DNA from: Clostridia bacterium
GTDB lineage: Bacteria; Bacillota_A; Clostridia; Christensenellales; Aristaeellaceae
DNA: 53,831 nucleotides
Reading direction: 5' to 3'
Assembly (NCBI GenBank): GCA_025997215.1
Contig: BNUH01000015.1
Location: forward strand, 1-53,831
Shown: in pieces, positions 6,770 to 14,735 of the stretch
Numbering within the stretch: position 1 is the first letter of the stretch
Layout: the number at the start of each line of letters is the position of its first letter
The notes under the pieces: generated by a model
What the model was told of the DNA's origin: nothing
What the model saw: the letters and a program-made list of their open reading frames with translations, nothing else
The model's database searches: none
Translations under genes and position numbers: made by a program

Positions 6770-9436
6770 TTGCCTGCACCAAATATGAGGCTGCGGTTTG
6801 CGATAATATTCGCATTGCTGGTGGTTGGTTTTGTGTTGATGGCGGTGAAGCTGACCGACCTGCAGCTGCGGCAGTATGAGGTGTACGGCGCGAAGGCCGA
6901 GTCCAGCCGCACCAAAACGCTGACCATCAAGGGTTCGCGCGGTCAGATTCAAGATGCTAACGGCGTCGTGCTGGCGTACGACAAGAAGATATATAATGTG
7001 CAGTTTTATGCGGAACCGAAGGCCTCAGGCGACAGTCGCACTACTGAGCAGCGCAATACCGCTTACACCAGGGCTATATGGGATTCCATCCAGATAATCG
7101 AGCATGCGGGGAAGCAGACGATATCTACGTTTTGGCTTAGGCAGCTGGAGGACGGGACGTGGGTATTCGATGTGGGGAATAATATCCACCTTTCCCCGGA
7201 GGGGATATGGGAATTCAACACGCCGCCGGAGGATCCTAAGGCCGTGCCCAGCGAATCCTCGATCAGCGTGGCTGAAACCCGGGTGAGGATGTGGCGTGAG
7301 AATTTCAGCTACACCACCAAGAATTCCGATGGGACATATTACACAAGTACGCAGGATATATTCGCCAGGCTGTGTGCGAGCTACGGTTTGGACGCGCTGG
7401 ACGCCGAACTGCCCGAACGCTCGAAGCTGACGCTCGAGGATAAGCTCAAGATTATGGCCGTGTGGCAGGAGATGCGCATGAACGCGTTCGCGTCCAAGCC
7501 CATTACGATGGCTGCGGACGTGCCGTGGTCAACCGTTATAGAATTAGAAATGAGATCCATATTGCTGGAAGGTATTTCTATATCAATAGGCAATCAGCGC
7601 GTGTATCCGCAGGGTACGACCGCGTGCCACGTGATCGGATATGTGGGCTCCATTCCGGAAAGTTGGTGGAATAATACCAAAACAGCGGATGGAAAGAACG
7701 CCTATTTGGACAAAGGTTATGGTATATCGGATAAAATCGGGCTGGATGGCATCGAGAAAACGATGGAGGATTACCTGACCGGAAGCTCGAAGGATCGCAC
7801 GGGCAGCAAGACTATCGAGGTAAATTACGCGGGCCGCGTGATGAGGGAATTGGCGCAGATCGATCCGGCCGACGGGAATACCGTGCGCCTTACGCTGCGC
7901 GCCGACCTGCAGCGGGTTGCGGAGAAAGCGTTGGCCGAGACGGTCAACGAGATCCGCGACAAGCAGGAAAAGACCATCCGCGACAGCAAGTGGCTTGAGA
8001 CGAATCAGGCGAAACTGCTGGCGCGCAATTTCGAGACGCAACCGCTAAGGCTCGCGCAGAATGGCGCGATCGTCGTGCTGGATATGCAGGCGCGGGTGCT
8101 GGCGATGGCGAGTTTCCCAGATTACGACCCGAATTTATTCGTAATAGGCATGGACGAATCCCAGCGTGAGCGGATGCTGGCCGACCCGAGGCACCCGTTA
8201 TTCAACAACGCGATCGGTTCGCGGGATACCCCAGGCTCGATATTCAAGATGGTTACGGCGCTGGCTGCGCTGACGAGCGGAACGATCACGCCGCAGACTA
8301 TTATTAACGATCAAAGCCCTTTCGACGATCACATCGATAAGACCGTCAACCCGAATCAACATGGACCCAGCTGCTGGGCCAACCCGACAATTCGCTCGAC
8401 CATCCATCAAAACCAGACGGTGGTGCAGGGGCTTAGGAATTCGTGCAACTATTTCTTCTTCACGGCTGCGTATAGGATGGGTTCGGACGGGGAATCGCTG
8501 TATAATTATGCATCCAAGCTGGGCTTGACGACCAAGACCAACATCGACCTGCCCGGCGAATTGAAGGGGATCGTTGGCCACCAGGATACGCTGTACGATC
8601 CCAACCGCCCCATTACCGAGGCGGATCAGGATACGGCGGTGCCCATGCTGGTGCGCGCCCAGATCAAGGCCCACCTGCGCCGAATCGGTGAGAAATACAA
8701 CACGACGTATAACGAAGATCGTTTAGACAAGGCCGTGAAAGCGCTGATGGATGAGGCGATCGTCAAGCCGCAGAGTGAATGGATATCCAGTTTCCGAATA
8801 ATCCTGATGCGGGAATTGGGCATGCGGCGGGATATAGTTATACTCACAGATACGATGAGTGATATTTATAGAATACTAAACGATATAAAGTGGGGCGCAA
8901 ACCTGACCATCATGACCGCGATAGGGCAGTCCATCACGATGGTGACGCCCGTCGCCGTGGCGCGGTACTTGGTCGCGGTAGCCAACGGCGGGCTGGTATA
9001 TGATGTATCGATAGTGGATTCTATCATTAGTCCTACGGGAGAAGTATTAAATCCGCTGAATAAGCCCGTGGTCGTCAACGACCTGACGGATGAAATTTCG
9101 CCATATATCGACTATATTTGGGAGGGCATGGCGGACGTAGTCGACGAGGGCGGCACGGCGGGCACATACTTCAGCAGGGATTGGCTGGCCAAGTATCCCA
9201 TCGCGGGTAAGACGGGCACGGCACAAAAAAGCGTGCTGGATGTGGAGAATAACGCGTGGTTCATAGCCTATGCGCCGCTGGAGAAGCCGGAAATCGCCGT
9301 GGTCGTGTACGTCCCGAACGGGATGAGCGCGGGCTGGGCCTCGCCAGCGGCCAAGGCGGTTGTCCAGGCCTATATGGATTCCCGCGTGACGCCGGAATTG
9401 CCGATAATTCCTGGGCCGGATGAGTTGGCGAGATAG
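6770..9436 (+). CDS. mrdA: elongation-specific class B penicillin-binding protein (PBP2/MrdA)
   Basis: Transpeptidase that cross-links peptidoglycan with RodA during side-wall growth. The N-terminal membrane helix (about residues 8-28) is followed by a dimerisation/pedestal region and the transpeptidase domain. Active-site motifs are intact: SIFK (Ser at about 490), SCN (about 558) and KTG (about 814). The 888-aa length exceeds typical PBP2 because of inserts before the pedestal and between SxN and KTG, as in other clostridial PBP2s. The start is taken as TTG 6770, with AGGAGG 8 nt upstream. The open frame runs back to 6686 through the hairpin repeat, but those residues are repeat-encoded. 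A GTG at 6761 overlaps the ribosome binding site. Confidence 0.93.
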   Translation: MPAPNMRLRFAIIFALLVVGFVLMAVKLTDLQLRQYEVYGAKAESSRTKTLTIKGSRGQIQDANGVVLAYDKKIYNVQFYAEPKASGDSRTTEQRNTAYTRAIWDSIQIIEHAGKQTISTFWLRQLEDGTWVFDVGNNIHLSPEGIWEFNTPPEDPKAVPSESSISVAETRVRMWRENFSYTTKNSDGTYYTSTQDIFARLCASYGLDALDAELPERSKLTLEDKLKIMAVWQEMRMNAFASKPITMAADVPWSTVIELEMRSILLEGISISIGNQRVYPQGTTACHVIGYVGSIPESWWNNTKTADGKNAYLDKGYGISDKIGLDGIEKTMEDYLTGSSKDRTGSKTIEVNYAGRVMRELAQIDPADGNTVRLTLRADLQRVAEKALAETVNEIRDKQEKTIRDSKWLETNQAKLLARNFETQPLRLAQNGAIVVLDMQARVLAMASFPDYDPNLFVIGMDESQRERMLADPRHPLFNNAIGSRDTPGSIFKMVTALAALTSGTITPQTIINDQSPFDDHIDKTVNPNQHGPSCWANPTIRSTIHQNQTVVQGLRNSCNYFFFTAAYRMGSDGESLYNYASKLGLTTKTNIDLPGELKGIVGHQDTLYDPNRPITEADQDTAVPMLVRAQIKAHLRRIGEKYNTTYNEDRLDKAVKALMDEAIVKPQSEWISSFRIILMRELGMRRDIVILTDTMSDIYRILNDIKWGANLTIMTAIGQSITMVTPVAVARYLVAVANGGLVYDVSIVDSIISPTGEVLNPLNKPVVVNDLTDEISPYIDYIWEGMADVVDEGGTAGTYFSRDWLAKYPIAGKTGTAQKSVLDVENNAWFIAYAPLEKPEIAVVVYVPNGMSAGWASPAAKAVVQAYMDSRVTPELPIIPGPDELAR

Positions 9437-9487
9437 TGTTGGGAAGTAATGTCGATAAGTGCTCTAGACAAAAAGTTGTAACACCTA

Positions 9488-9516
9488 TTGACAACATTAA
9501 AAAGTTGTGGTATTGT
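9488..9516 (+). promoter_or_regulatory. sigma-A promoter upstream of the minD-like gene
   Basis: Perfect TTGACA (9488-9493), 17-nt spacer and TATTGT (9511-9516), 16 nt before the start. The likely transcription start lies close to the ribosome binding site, giving a very short leader. The minD-rodA pair can thus be transcribed separately from the upstream mre genes. Confidence 0.75.
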
Positions 9517-9532
9517 ACGTCAGGAGGCCAGG

Positions 9533-10360
9533 ATGTCATTCATCATTGCGCTATTATCCGGGGATGGCGGGGTCGGCAAGACGACGCTGGTGGCTGCGTT
9601 GGGCGCGCGGCTGGCTGCAGCGGGCCGGAAGGCGCTGGTGATAGATTGCTGCGCCGGGTTCAGGCGGCTGGACATGATGCTGGGTATGGAGAGCCGCGTG
9701 ATGTATGACGCCGGGGATGCCGCGTCGGGTTACTGCCAGCCGGAACGTGCGGTTTTACGGGATAGTGCGCGGAAATTGCCGGATTTGCTGGCCGCGCCTT
9801 ACGACGCAGACACGCCGCCGGACGAGGATTTGTGGGCGAGGATGCTGGATTCCTACCGGAAACAGTACGACTGGATTGCGCTGGATACGCCGACAGGAAC
9901 AGGACCATGGGCGATGATGGCGGCACGGCTGGCCGATCGAGCGTATGTCGTGCTTAGTCCGGACGACGGATCCATGCGCAGCGCGGAGAGGGTGCTCGAG
10001 CGATTGAGGCTGGAAGGCCACGAGCGAAGCCAGTCGGCTATGTTGATTATCAACAAACTGCGGTTGTCGTATATCGATCAGGGCATACAATACGCGCCGG
10101 ACGTGGTGATTCAAACGCTCGACGCACAGGTGGTCGGCGTTATCCCGGAGGATGAAAACCTTAGAATGGCGGCGGCTCTAGCGCGGCTGGACGAGTTGGA
10201 CGCGAAAGCCCCGGTTGTATTGGAATTGGACGCGCTGGCGCGGCGCACGATGGGCGCGCCACTGCCCAAGGGTTGGATGGTTGCGAAATCATCACGATTC
10301 TTACAAAATATTGGTGTTAAATCTGGAACGAAAGCGACGCTGAAGGAGGTGTGGGTATGA
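9533..10360 (+). CDS. minD: MinD/ParA-family ATPase with altered active site
   Basis: MinD-type P-loop ATPases bind the membrane as ATP dimers and position the division septum with MinC. The 275-aa product aligns without gaps to E. coli MinD over the first 47 residues by eye. GDGGVGKTT is the Walker A, VIDCCAGFRRLDMMLG the switch I region and LDTPTG the switch II region; GVIPEDENLR is also MinD-like. The signature lysine (K11 of E. coli MinD) is Asp here, and the catalytic Asp40 is Cys, while Walker lysine K16 is kept. The C-terminus (KGWMVAKSSRFLQNIGVK) could be an amphipathic membrane helix. No minC or minE is adjacent. ATG 9533 has AGGAGG 5 nt upstream; it overlaps rodA by 4 nt. Could be a specialised paralogue rather than the division-site MinD. 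Confidence 0.82.
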   Translation: MSFIIALLSGDGGVGKTTLVAALGARLAAAGRKALVIDCCAGFRRLDMMLGMESRVMYDAGDAASGYCQPERAVLRDSARKLPDLLAAPYDADTPPDEDLWARMLDSYRKQYDWIALDTPTGTGPWAMMAARLADRAYVVLSPDDGSMRSAERVLERLRLEGHERSQSAMLIINKLRLSYIDQGIQYAPDVVIQTLDAQVVGVIPEDENLRMAAALARLDELDAKAPVVLELDALARRTMGAPLPKGWMVAKSSRFLQNIGVKSGTKATLKEVWV

Positions 10361-11739
10361 CGGCACGACTACCGGCAAGACTGGGCGGCAGACAGGGCGC
10401 GCAAACATCCAACCGCCTGGCGAAGCAGCACTTCGACCTGCAGCTTTGCCTATTCACATACGCGCTGGCCATATTCGGCGTCATTGCGGTGACGGCGGCA
10501 ACGTACGCCTCACAATCCGCCGCGACAGGCGTCACGACGCTGTTCGCGAGGATAACCCAGTCGTATTACGGGCGGTGGCAGGGGATATTCCTGCTGATCA
10601 GCCCGATCGTTATCGCGGGCGTGCTGGCCATCGACTATCGACTGCTGGCCGCGCCGGTATTCGCGAACGCGCTGTACCTGGGCGGCTGCGGGCTGCTGCT
10701 GCTGGCGTTCACGGCGCAGTCATTCCGGGGTGTGCAGGGTTGGATATCGCTGATATGGGATCGAACGGTGCAGCCGGCGGAGCTGGCGAAGCTGGCTATC
10801 ATCCTGCGGTTGGCCCAACGATTAAGCCGCAAGGATAAGCCGCTGTCCGGCGCGTGGGATTTCATACGAATGGGCATGATCGTCGCCGTCCCGCTCGTGC
10901 TGATACTGGCCGAGGGCGAGATGGGTTCGGCCGTTGTGATACTATTCTTTGTGATGGTCATGATCATCATAGCGGGCGTTGATGCGCGGATGATCCTGGG
11001 CATTCTGCTGGCCGCAGGAGCGATGATGCCGCCGCTGGTCATGTATATGCAGCGCAGCGGCTCGTACCGATTCCAGCGGTTGCTGGCATTCTTTGACCCG
11101 ACGAGCGTTTCAGCTGACATTACATATCAGCAGCGCAACTCGCAGATTGCGGTCGGCGCGGGCGGCATGAACGGCGTAGGGCTATTTCAGGATGGGTCGC
11201 TAAGCTCGCTGAACTTCGTGCCTGAAGATTATACGGACTTCATATTTTCCTCGATTGGCGAGACGATGGGCTTCGTGGGCTGCATGGCTCTGCTGGTGTT
11301 ATACTTATTATTAATCATAAGGATGGTCGTGCTGGCGGTCAACACGCAGGATAAGTTCGGGCAGCTGATAATCGTGGGCGTGGCCTCGATGCTGATGTTC
11401 CACATATACCAGGGCGTGGGCATGTGCATCGGGCTGATGCCGGTCATGGGGATACCGCTGCCGTTCGTCAGCTACGGAGGCTCGAATCTGACGGTCAATA
11501 TGGCTGGCGTGGCGTTGGTGCTGAACGTTACCATGCGAAAACCTCAACCCACATACGTGGCTGAAGCCGCGGCTACTCGCACGCGAAAGTCGAAGGTGCC
11601 GCGCGCCGAACGGCGTAACGCAAAGCCATCGGGACGCGTCACCGCGCCGCCGCTGCCCGCGCAGATGCACAGCGAGGATGCGCGCGCGCCTGCGGTACGG
11701 CAACAAGAGGATGGCCCGATGCGGTTGGAACGGTACTAA
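10357..11739 (+). CDS. rodA: SEDS-family glycosyltransferase RodA/FtsW
   Basis: Polytopic peptidoglycan polymerase that works with a class B PBP. The 460-aa product has about ten membrane helices. Family features include the QPAELAKLAIIL segment, the GAGGMNGVGLFQ and FVPEDYTDFIFSSIGE blocks, and the C-terminal MGIPLPFVSYGGSN signature. A cytoplasmic Arg/Pro-rich tail of about 60 residues follows the last helix. The ATG at 10357 lies in an ATGA overlap with the upstream stop, with AAGGAGG before it. Given mreBCD and PBP2 upstream, RodA is more likely than FtsW or SpoVE. Confidence 0.9.
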   Translation: MTARLPARLGGRQGAQTSNRLAKQHFDLQLCLFTYALAIFGVIAVTAATYASQSAATGVTTLFARITQSYYGRWQGIFLLISPIVIAGVLAIDYRLLAAPVFANALYLGGCGLLLLAFTAQSFRGVQGWISLIWDRTVQPAELAKLAIILRLAQRLSRKDKPLSGAWDFIRMGMIVAVPLVLILAEGEMGSAVVILFFVMVMIIIAGVDARMILGILLAAGAMMPPLVMYMQRSGSYRFQRLLAFFDPTSVSADITYQQRNSQIAVGAGGMNGVGLFQDGSLSSLNFVPEDYTDFIFSSIGETMGFVGCMALLVLYLLLIIRMVVLAVNTQDKFGQLIIVGVASMLMFHIYQGVGMCIGLMPVMGIPLPFVSYGGSNLTVNMAGVALVLNVTMRKPQPTYVAEAAATRTRKSKVPRAERRNAKPSGRVTAPPLPAQMHSEDARAPAVRQQEDGPMRLERY

Positions 11740-11762
11740 CGAATCTGCCGAATCTGCTTGAA

Positions 11763-12275
11763 TTATTGGCAGCGTTTTCCCGAGATGGATGTGACGCGCA
11801 ATGCGAGCACGGTCGTGCGGCTTAGCGCCGCGTCGTCGAACGTCCAGTTGCCAGGATGCGCTTGATGATCCATCAATAATGAAAGCGCGTCGCGTTTATC
11901 CTCGTAGGTTGTGAGGAAGCGGACTACGGCTTCACCCATTATGCAAGCATAACCGAATCCATACTGGCAAGCGGTGTCGCCTTCGCGCAACATGTGGTCA
12001 CTGTCCAATTCAAACGTGACGATGGGGTTCTTGCGCATAAGGGTGATCTTGCGGCCCTCCGACGCGCTGTGGACGTATAAGCGCCACGTTTCGGGCGGGG
12101 TGTCGGGTGAGGCATCGTAACCGAAATTCATCGGGACGATGTAGGCGCGGCCAGCTTCCGACAGGCCAAGACGCAGGACCTTGGCGCTGGTGAGGATGGC
12201 GAATAGGTCGGCGGGTTCAGTGACGGCGCGTTCCGCGCGGCGCATGGGATGAGCGGATGGCGTTAATGATGGCAT
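11763..12275 (-). CDS. pyridoxamine 5'-phosphate oxidase-fold flavoprotein, NimA-like
   Basis: Small FMN-binding split-barrel protein of the PNPOx-like/nitroimidazole-resistance group. Such proteins reduce small substrates, but the physiological substrate is usually unknown. 170 aa. The start MRRAERAVTEPADLFAIL and the core RLGLSEAGRAYIVPMNFGYD are typical; WRLYVHSASEGRKI and GYACIMGEAVVRF form the remaining barrel. It is convergent with rodA (24-bp gap) and divergent from the 5'-nucleotidase gene. The ATG at 12275 has an AGGAG site just upstream (read on the minus strand). Confidence 0.85.
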   Translation of the reverse strand: MPSLTPSAHPMRRAERAVTEPADLFAILTSAKVLRLGLSEAGRAYIVPMNFGYDASPDTPPETWRLYVHSASEGRKITLMRKNPIVTFELDSDHMLREGDTACQYGFGYACIMGEAVVRFLTTYEDKRDALSLLMDHQAHPGNWTFDDAALSRTTVLALRVTSISGKRCQ

Positions 12276-12358
12276 AATAACTCCTTGATTGAATTAGTTG
12301 GTTCAAATGGTAACATATTATTGCTGAATTTGCAAATGATTTTGTCCTTTCCTGTCTA

Positions 12359-12387
12359 TTGACATCGAATGCTGCAGCTATTAAGAT
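12359..12387 (+). promoter_or_regulatory. sigma-A promoter of the 5'-nucleotidase gene
   Basis: TTGACA (12359-12364), 17-nt spacer, TAAGAT (12382-12387), about 49 nt before the start codon. Confidence 0.7.
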
Positions 12388-12435
12388 GGAAGAACGCTAC
12401 GAATTTTGTTTGCGAGAGGAAAGGATGGGTTCAAC

Positions 12436-14052
12436 ATGCACAACAGGAGTCGGTTAATCGCGTTATTGGCACTGATGGCGCTGGTAGTAAGCCTCGTCGT
12501 ACCGATGACGGCGGGCGCGGCGTGGGAGGTTCCGGCGAACCTGAACGGCGCGCTGGTTATTCTGCACACAAACGATATCCACGGCGCGGTCGCCGAGGAT
12601 CCAGCCACGGGCGCGATAGGATACGCGCAGATAGCGCAGGTCAAGGCCAGCCTGGAAGCCATCGGCGCGTATGTGCTGCTACTGGACGCGGGCGACGCCT
12701 CCCAGGGCGCGCCAGTCGTCAACTTAAGCCATGGTAAGACCGCGTTTGAATTCATGAACGCAGCCGGGTATGACGCCATGTCGCCGGGCAATCATGAATT
12801 CGACTGGGGAACAGATAACCTGCTGCAGAACGCCGAGATCGCGGAGTTTGCGGTTTTATCCGCGAATATTCGCAGGGAAAGCGATGGCGAGCTGCTGTTC
12901 CAGGATCACGTAATCTATGACGTGCCGGGCGTGGGCAAGGTGGGCGTATTCGGGCTGACAACGCCGGAGACGCTGACCAAGACACATCCGGATAAGACCC
13001 GCGGCACATCATTCGACATGAACGAGGCGCTGTACGCGACCGCTCAGGCGCAGGTGGACGCACTGAAGGCCGAAGGATGCACGTTCATCATCTGCCTCGG
13101 CCATATGGGTATCGACAAGGAGAGCGCACCGAACCGCTCCACCGACGTCATCGAACAGGTGACAGGCATCGATCTATTCATCGATGGACACAGCCATTCC
13201 GTCATCGAAGGGGAGTTGGTGGGCGCGACCACATTGGTCAGCACCGGCTCGCTGGATCAGAGTTTGGGCGTCGTCATTTATGATGGAACAACGCTGGCGA
13301 CTGCGCTGTATAAGCCCGCGAAGGCCGACGTAGCCGCGCTTGTGAAGGGCGTGTCGGATGAAGTAGCCAACGAGTTGTCAGCAGTATTCGCCACAACCGA
13401 GGTGCTGCTGGACGGCAACCGCGATCCTGGCGTCCGCACGCAGGAGACCAACCTGGGCGACTTCGCGGCGGATGCGATTCTCTACGCCGCCAAGAAAGCT
13501 GTCGGCGATCAGGTTGTCGCCGCTATCACGAACGGCGGCGGCATCCGCACCAGCATCCAGATCGGCGACATATCCATGGACGATATGAATAAGGTGTTCC
13601 CATTCGGCAACACGGTCTCCACCCTGATCGTTAGCGGCACCGAGCTGCTTGAAGTCCTGGAAGCCGGAACGTTCACGACGCCGGCAGCGGTCGGGGCATT
13701 CCCGCAGGTGGCGGGCATTGAGTTCACGATCGATACGTCCGTCGAATGGGAAGCGGGCGAACAGTATCCCGATTCGACTTACTTCGCCCCGAAGAACCCC
13801 GGCAGCCGCGTGACCATTCAGACCGTCGGCGGCGAACCATGGGATCCCAAGGCGCTGTACACGATCGCCACGAACGACTTCTGCGCGGCTGGCGGCGACA
13901 CGTACTACGCGTTCAAGTTCGCGAACGCGACCAGCGGCGTCAATACGGGCCTCGTGCTGGAAGACGCGCTGATTGATTACGTCACCAGTGAATTGGGCGG
14001 CGTCGTCGGCGCGCAATACGCGGAGCCAGCGGGTCGGATAACGATCAAGTAA
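12436..14052 (+). CDS. secreted 5'-nucleotidase / UDP-sugar hydrolase family (UshA-like)
   Basis: Extracellular bimetal phosphoesterase that hydrolyses nucleotides or UDP-sugars for salvage. From ATG 12436 the 538-aa product has a Sec signal peptide (hydrophobic core about residues 7-24, cleavage near AGA-AWE). The metallophosphatase domain shows ILHTNDIHG, LLLDAGDASQG, SPGNHEFDWG, LGHMG and DGHSHS. The C-terminal nucleotidase domain has ETNLGDFAADA, TNGGGIR and ATNDFCAAGG with the F/Y substrate clamp region. No LPxTG or other anchor follows, so it should be released or held by ionic interactions. The upstream frame to 12406 lacks a ribosome binding site. Flanked downstream by the large inverted repeat. 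Confidence 0.92.
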   Translation: MHNRSRLIALLALMALVVSLVVPMTAGAAWEVPANLNGALVILHTNDIHGAVAEDPATGAIGYAQIAQVKASLEAIGAYVLLLDAGDASQGAPVVNLSHGKTAFEFMNAAGYDAMSPGNHEFDWGTDNLLQNAEIAEFAVLSANIRRESDGELLFQDHVIYDVPGVGKVGVFGLTTPETLTKTHPDKTRGTSFDMNEALYATAQAQVDALKAEGCTFIICLGHMGIDKESAPNRSTDVIEQVTGIDLFIDGHSHSVIEGELVGATTLVSTGSLDQSLGVVIYDGTTLATALYKPAKADVAALVKGVSDEVANELSAVFATTEVLLDGNRDPGVRTQETNLGDFAADAILYAAKKAVGDQVVAAITNGGGIRTSIQIGDISMDDMNKVFPFGNTVSTLIVSGTELLEVLEAGTFTTPAAVGAFPQVAGIEFTIDTSVEWEAGEQYPDSTYFAPKNPGSRVTIQTVGGEPWDPKALYTIATNDFCAAGGDTYYAFKFANATSGVNTGLVLEDALIDYVTSELGGVVGAQYAEPAGRITIK

Positions 14053-14059
14053 TTACAAA

Positions 14060-14700
14060 CCACGCCGCCTGCGGGCGGGATTGCCCCAACTGCGGTTGGG
14101 GACTTGTTACTTTTCCCGTCCGTGGGAAAAGTAACCAAAAGGACGGCCAGAAAGGGAGGGCACTGTGCCCTCCCTCTCTGGACTCTCCCTCCTCAATGTT
14201 GGCTCCGCTCATTGGTCTATGACCAACGTTCAATTGAGTTACAGGCACAGTATTGCAGGGTTCTCGAGGCTTCGCGGCGAGGTAGTCGAATTGGCGAAGC
14301 TGGCCGTTATCATTATACAATCATAACATCCCCCCAGCTACCAGCTCCGGTTCATCTAATCACGTACGTAAACAATACGAAATCATAACAGCCGCTCGCC
14401 ACCATCTTTAGATCATCGAGGCTAGTATGTAAACAATATGATGACAGCAAGCCTCGCCAATACGACTACCTCGCCGCGAAGCCTCGATAACCTTACAAGG
14501 CGGTGTATGTCAATCAATCGGAACGTTGGTCATAGACCAATGAGCGGAGACGACATTGAGGAGGGAGAGTCCAGAGAGGGAGGGCACAGTGCCCTCCCTC
14601 TCTGGCCGTCCTTTTGGTTACTTTTCCCACGGACGGGAAAAGTAACAAGTCCCCAACCGCAGTTGGGGCAAACCCCTCCGCAGAGGCGGAACCAAGCCCC
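14060..14700. repeat. large inverted repeat made of hairpin modules (family A)
   Basis: The left arm 14081-14230 and right arm 14521-14669 are nearly identical in inverted orientation. The similarity resumes toward the centre (about 14262-14300 versus 14448-14490). Each arm is itself a string of small palindromes: CCCCAACCGCAGTTGGGG, ACTTTTCCCGTCCGTGGG with its partner, and GAGGGCACAGTGCCCTC types. The central roughly 130 bp is AT-richer and codes for nothing recognisable. Short frames inside (for example 14104-14388 and 14438-14728) are repeat-derived. No transposase is present, so this is a MITE- or BIME-like unit. It fills the 683-bp gap between two convergent genes. Confidence 0.85.
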
Positions 14701-14735
14701 CGCAGGGAAAAAGCCCAACAGGCAGTGAGCTTTGC

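Noticed and set aside
13378..14016. 212-aa minus-strand open frame opposite the 5'-nucleotidase
   Set aside because: Antisense to conserved nucleotidase motifs; no start signals and an Arg/Gly/Val-biased composition.
14438..14728. 96-aa open frame ending near uxuB
   Set aside because: Encoded by the hairpin modules of the inverted repeat; the mirrored arm gives a similar frame on the other strand.
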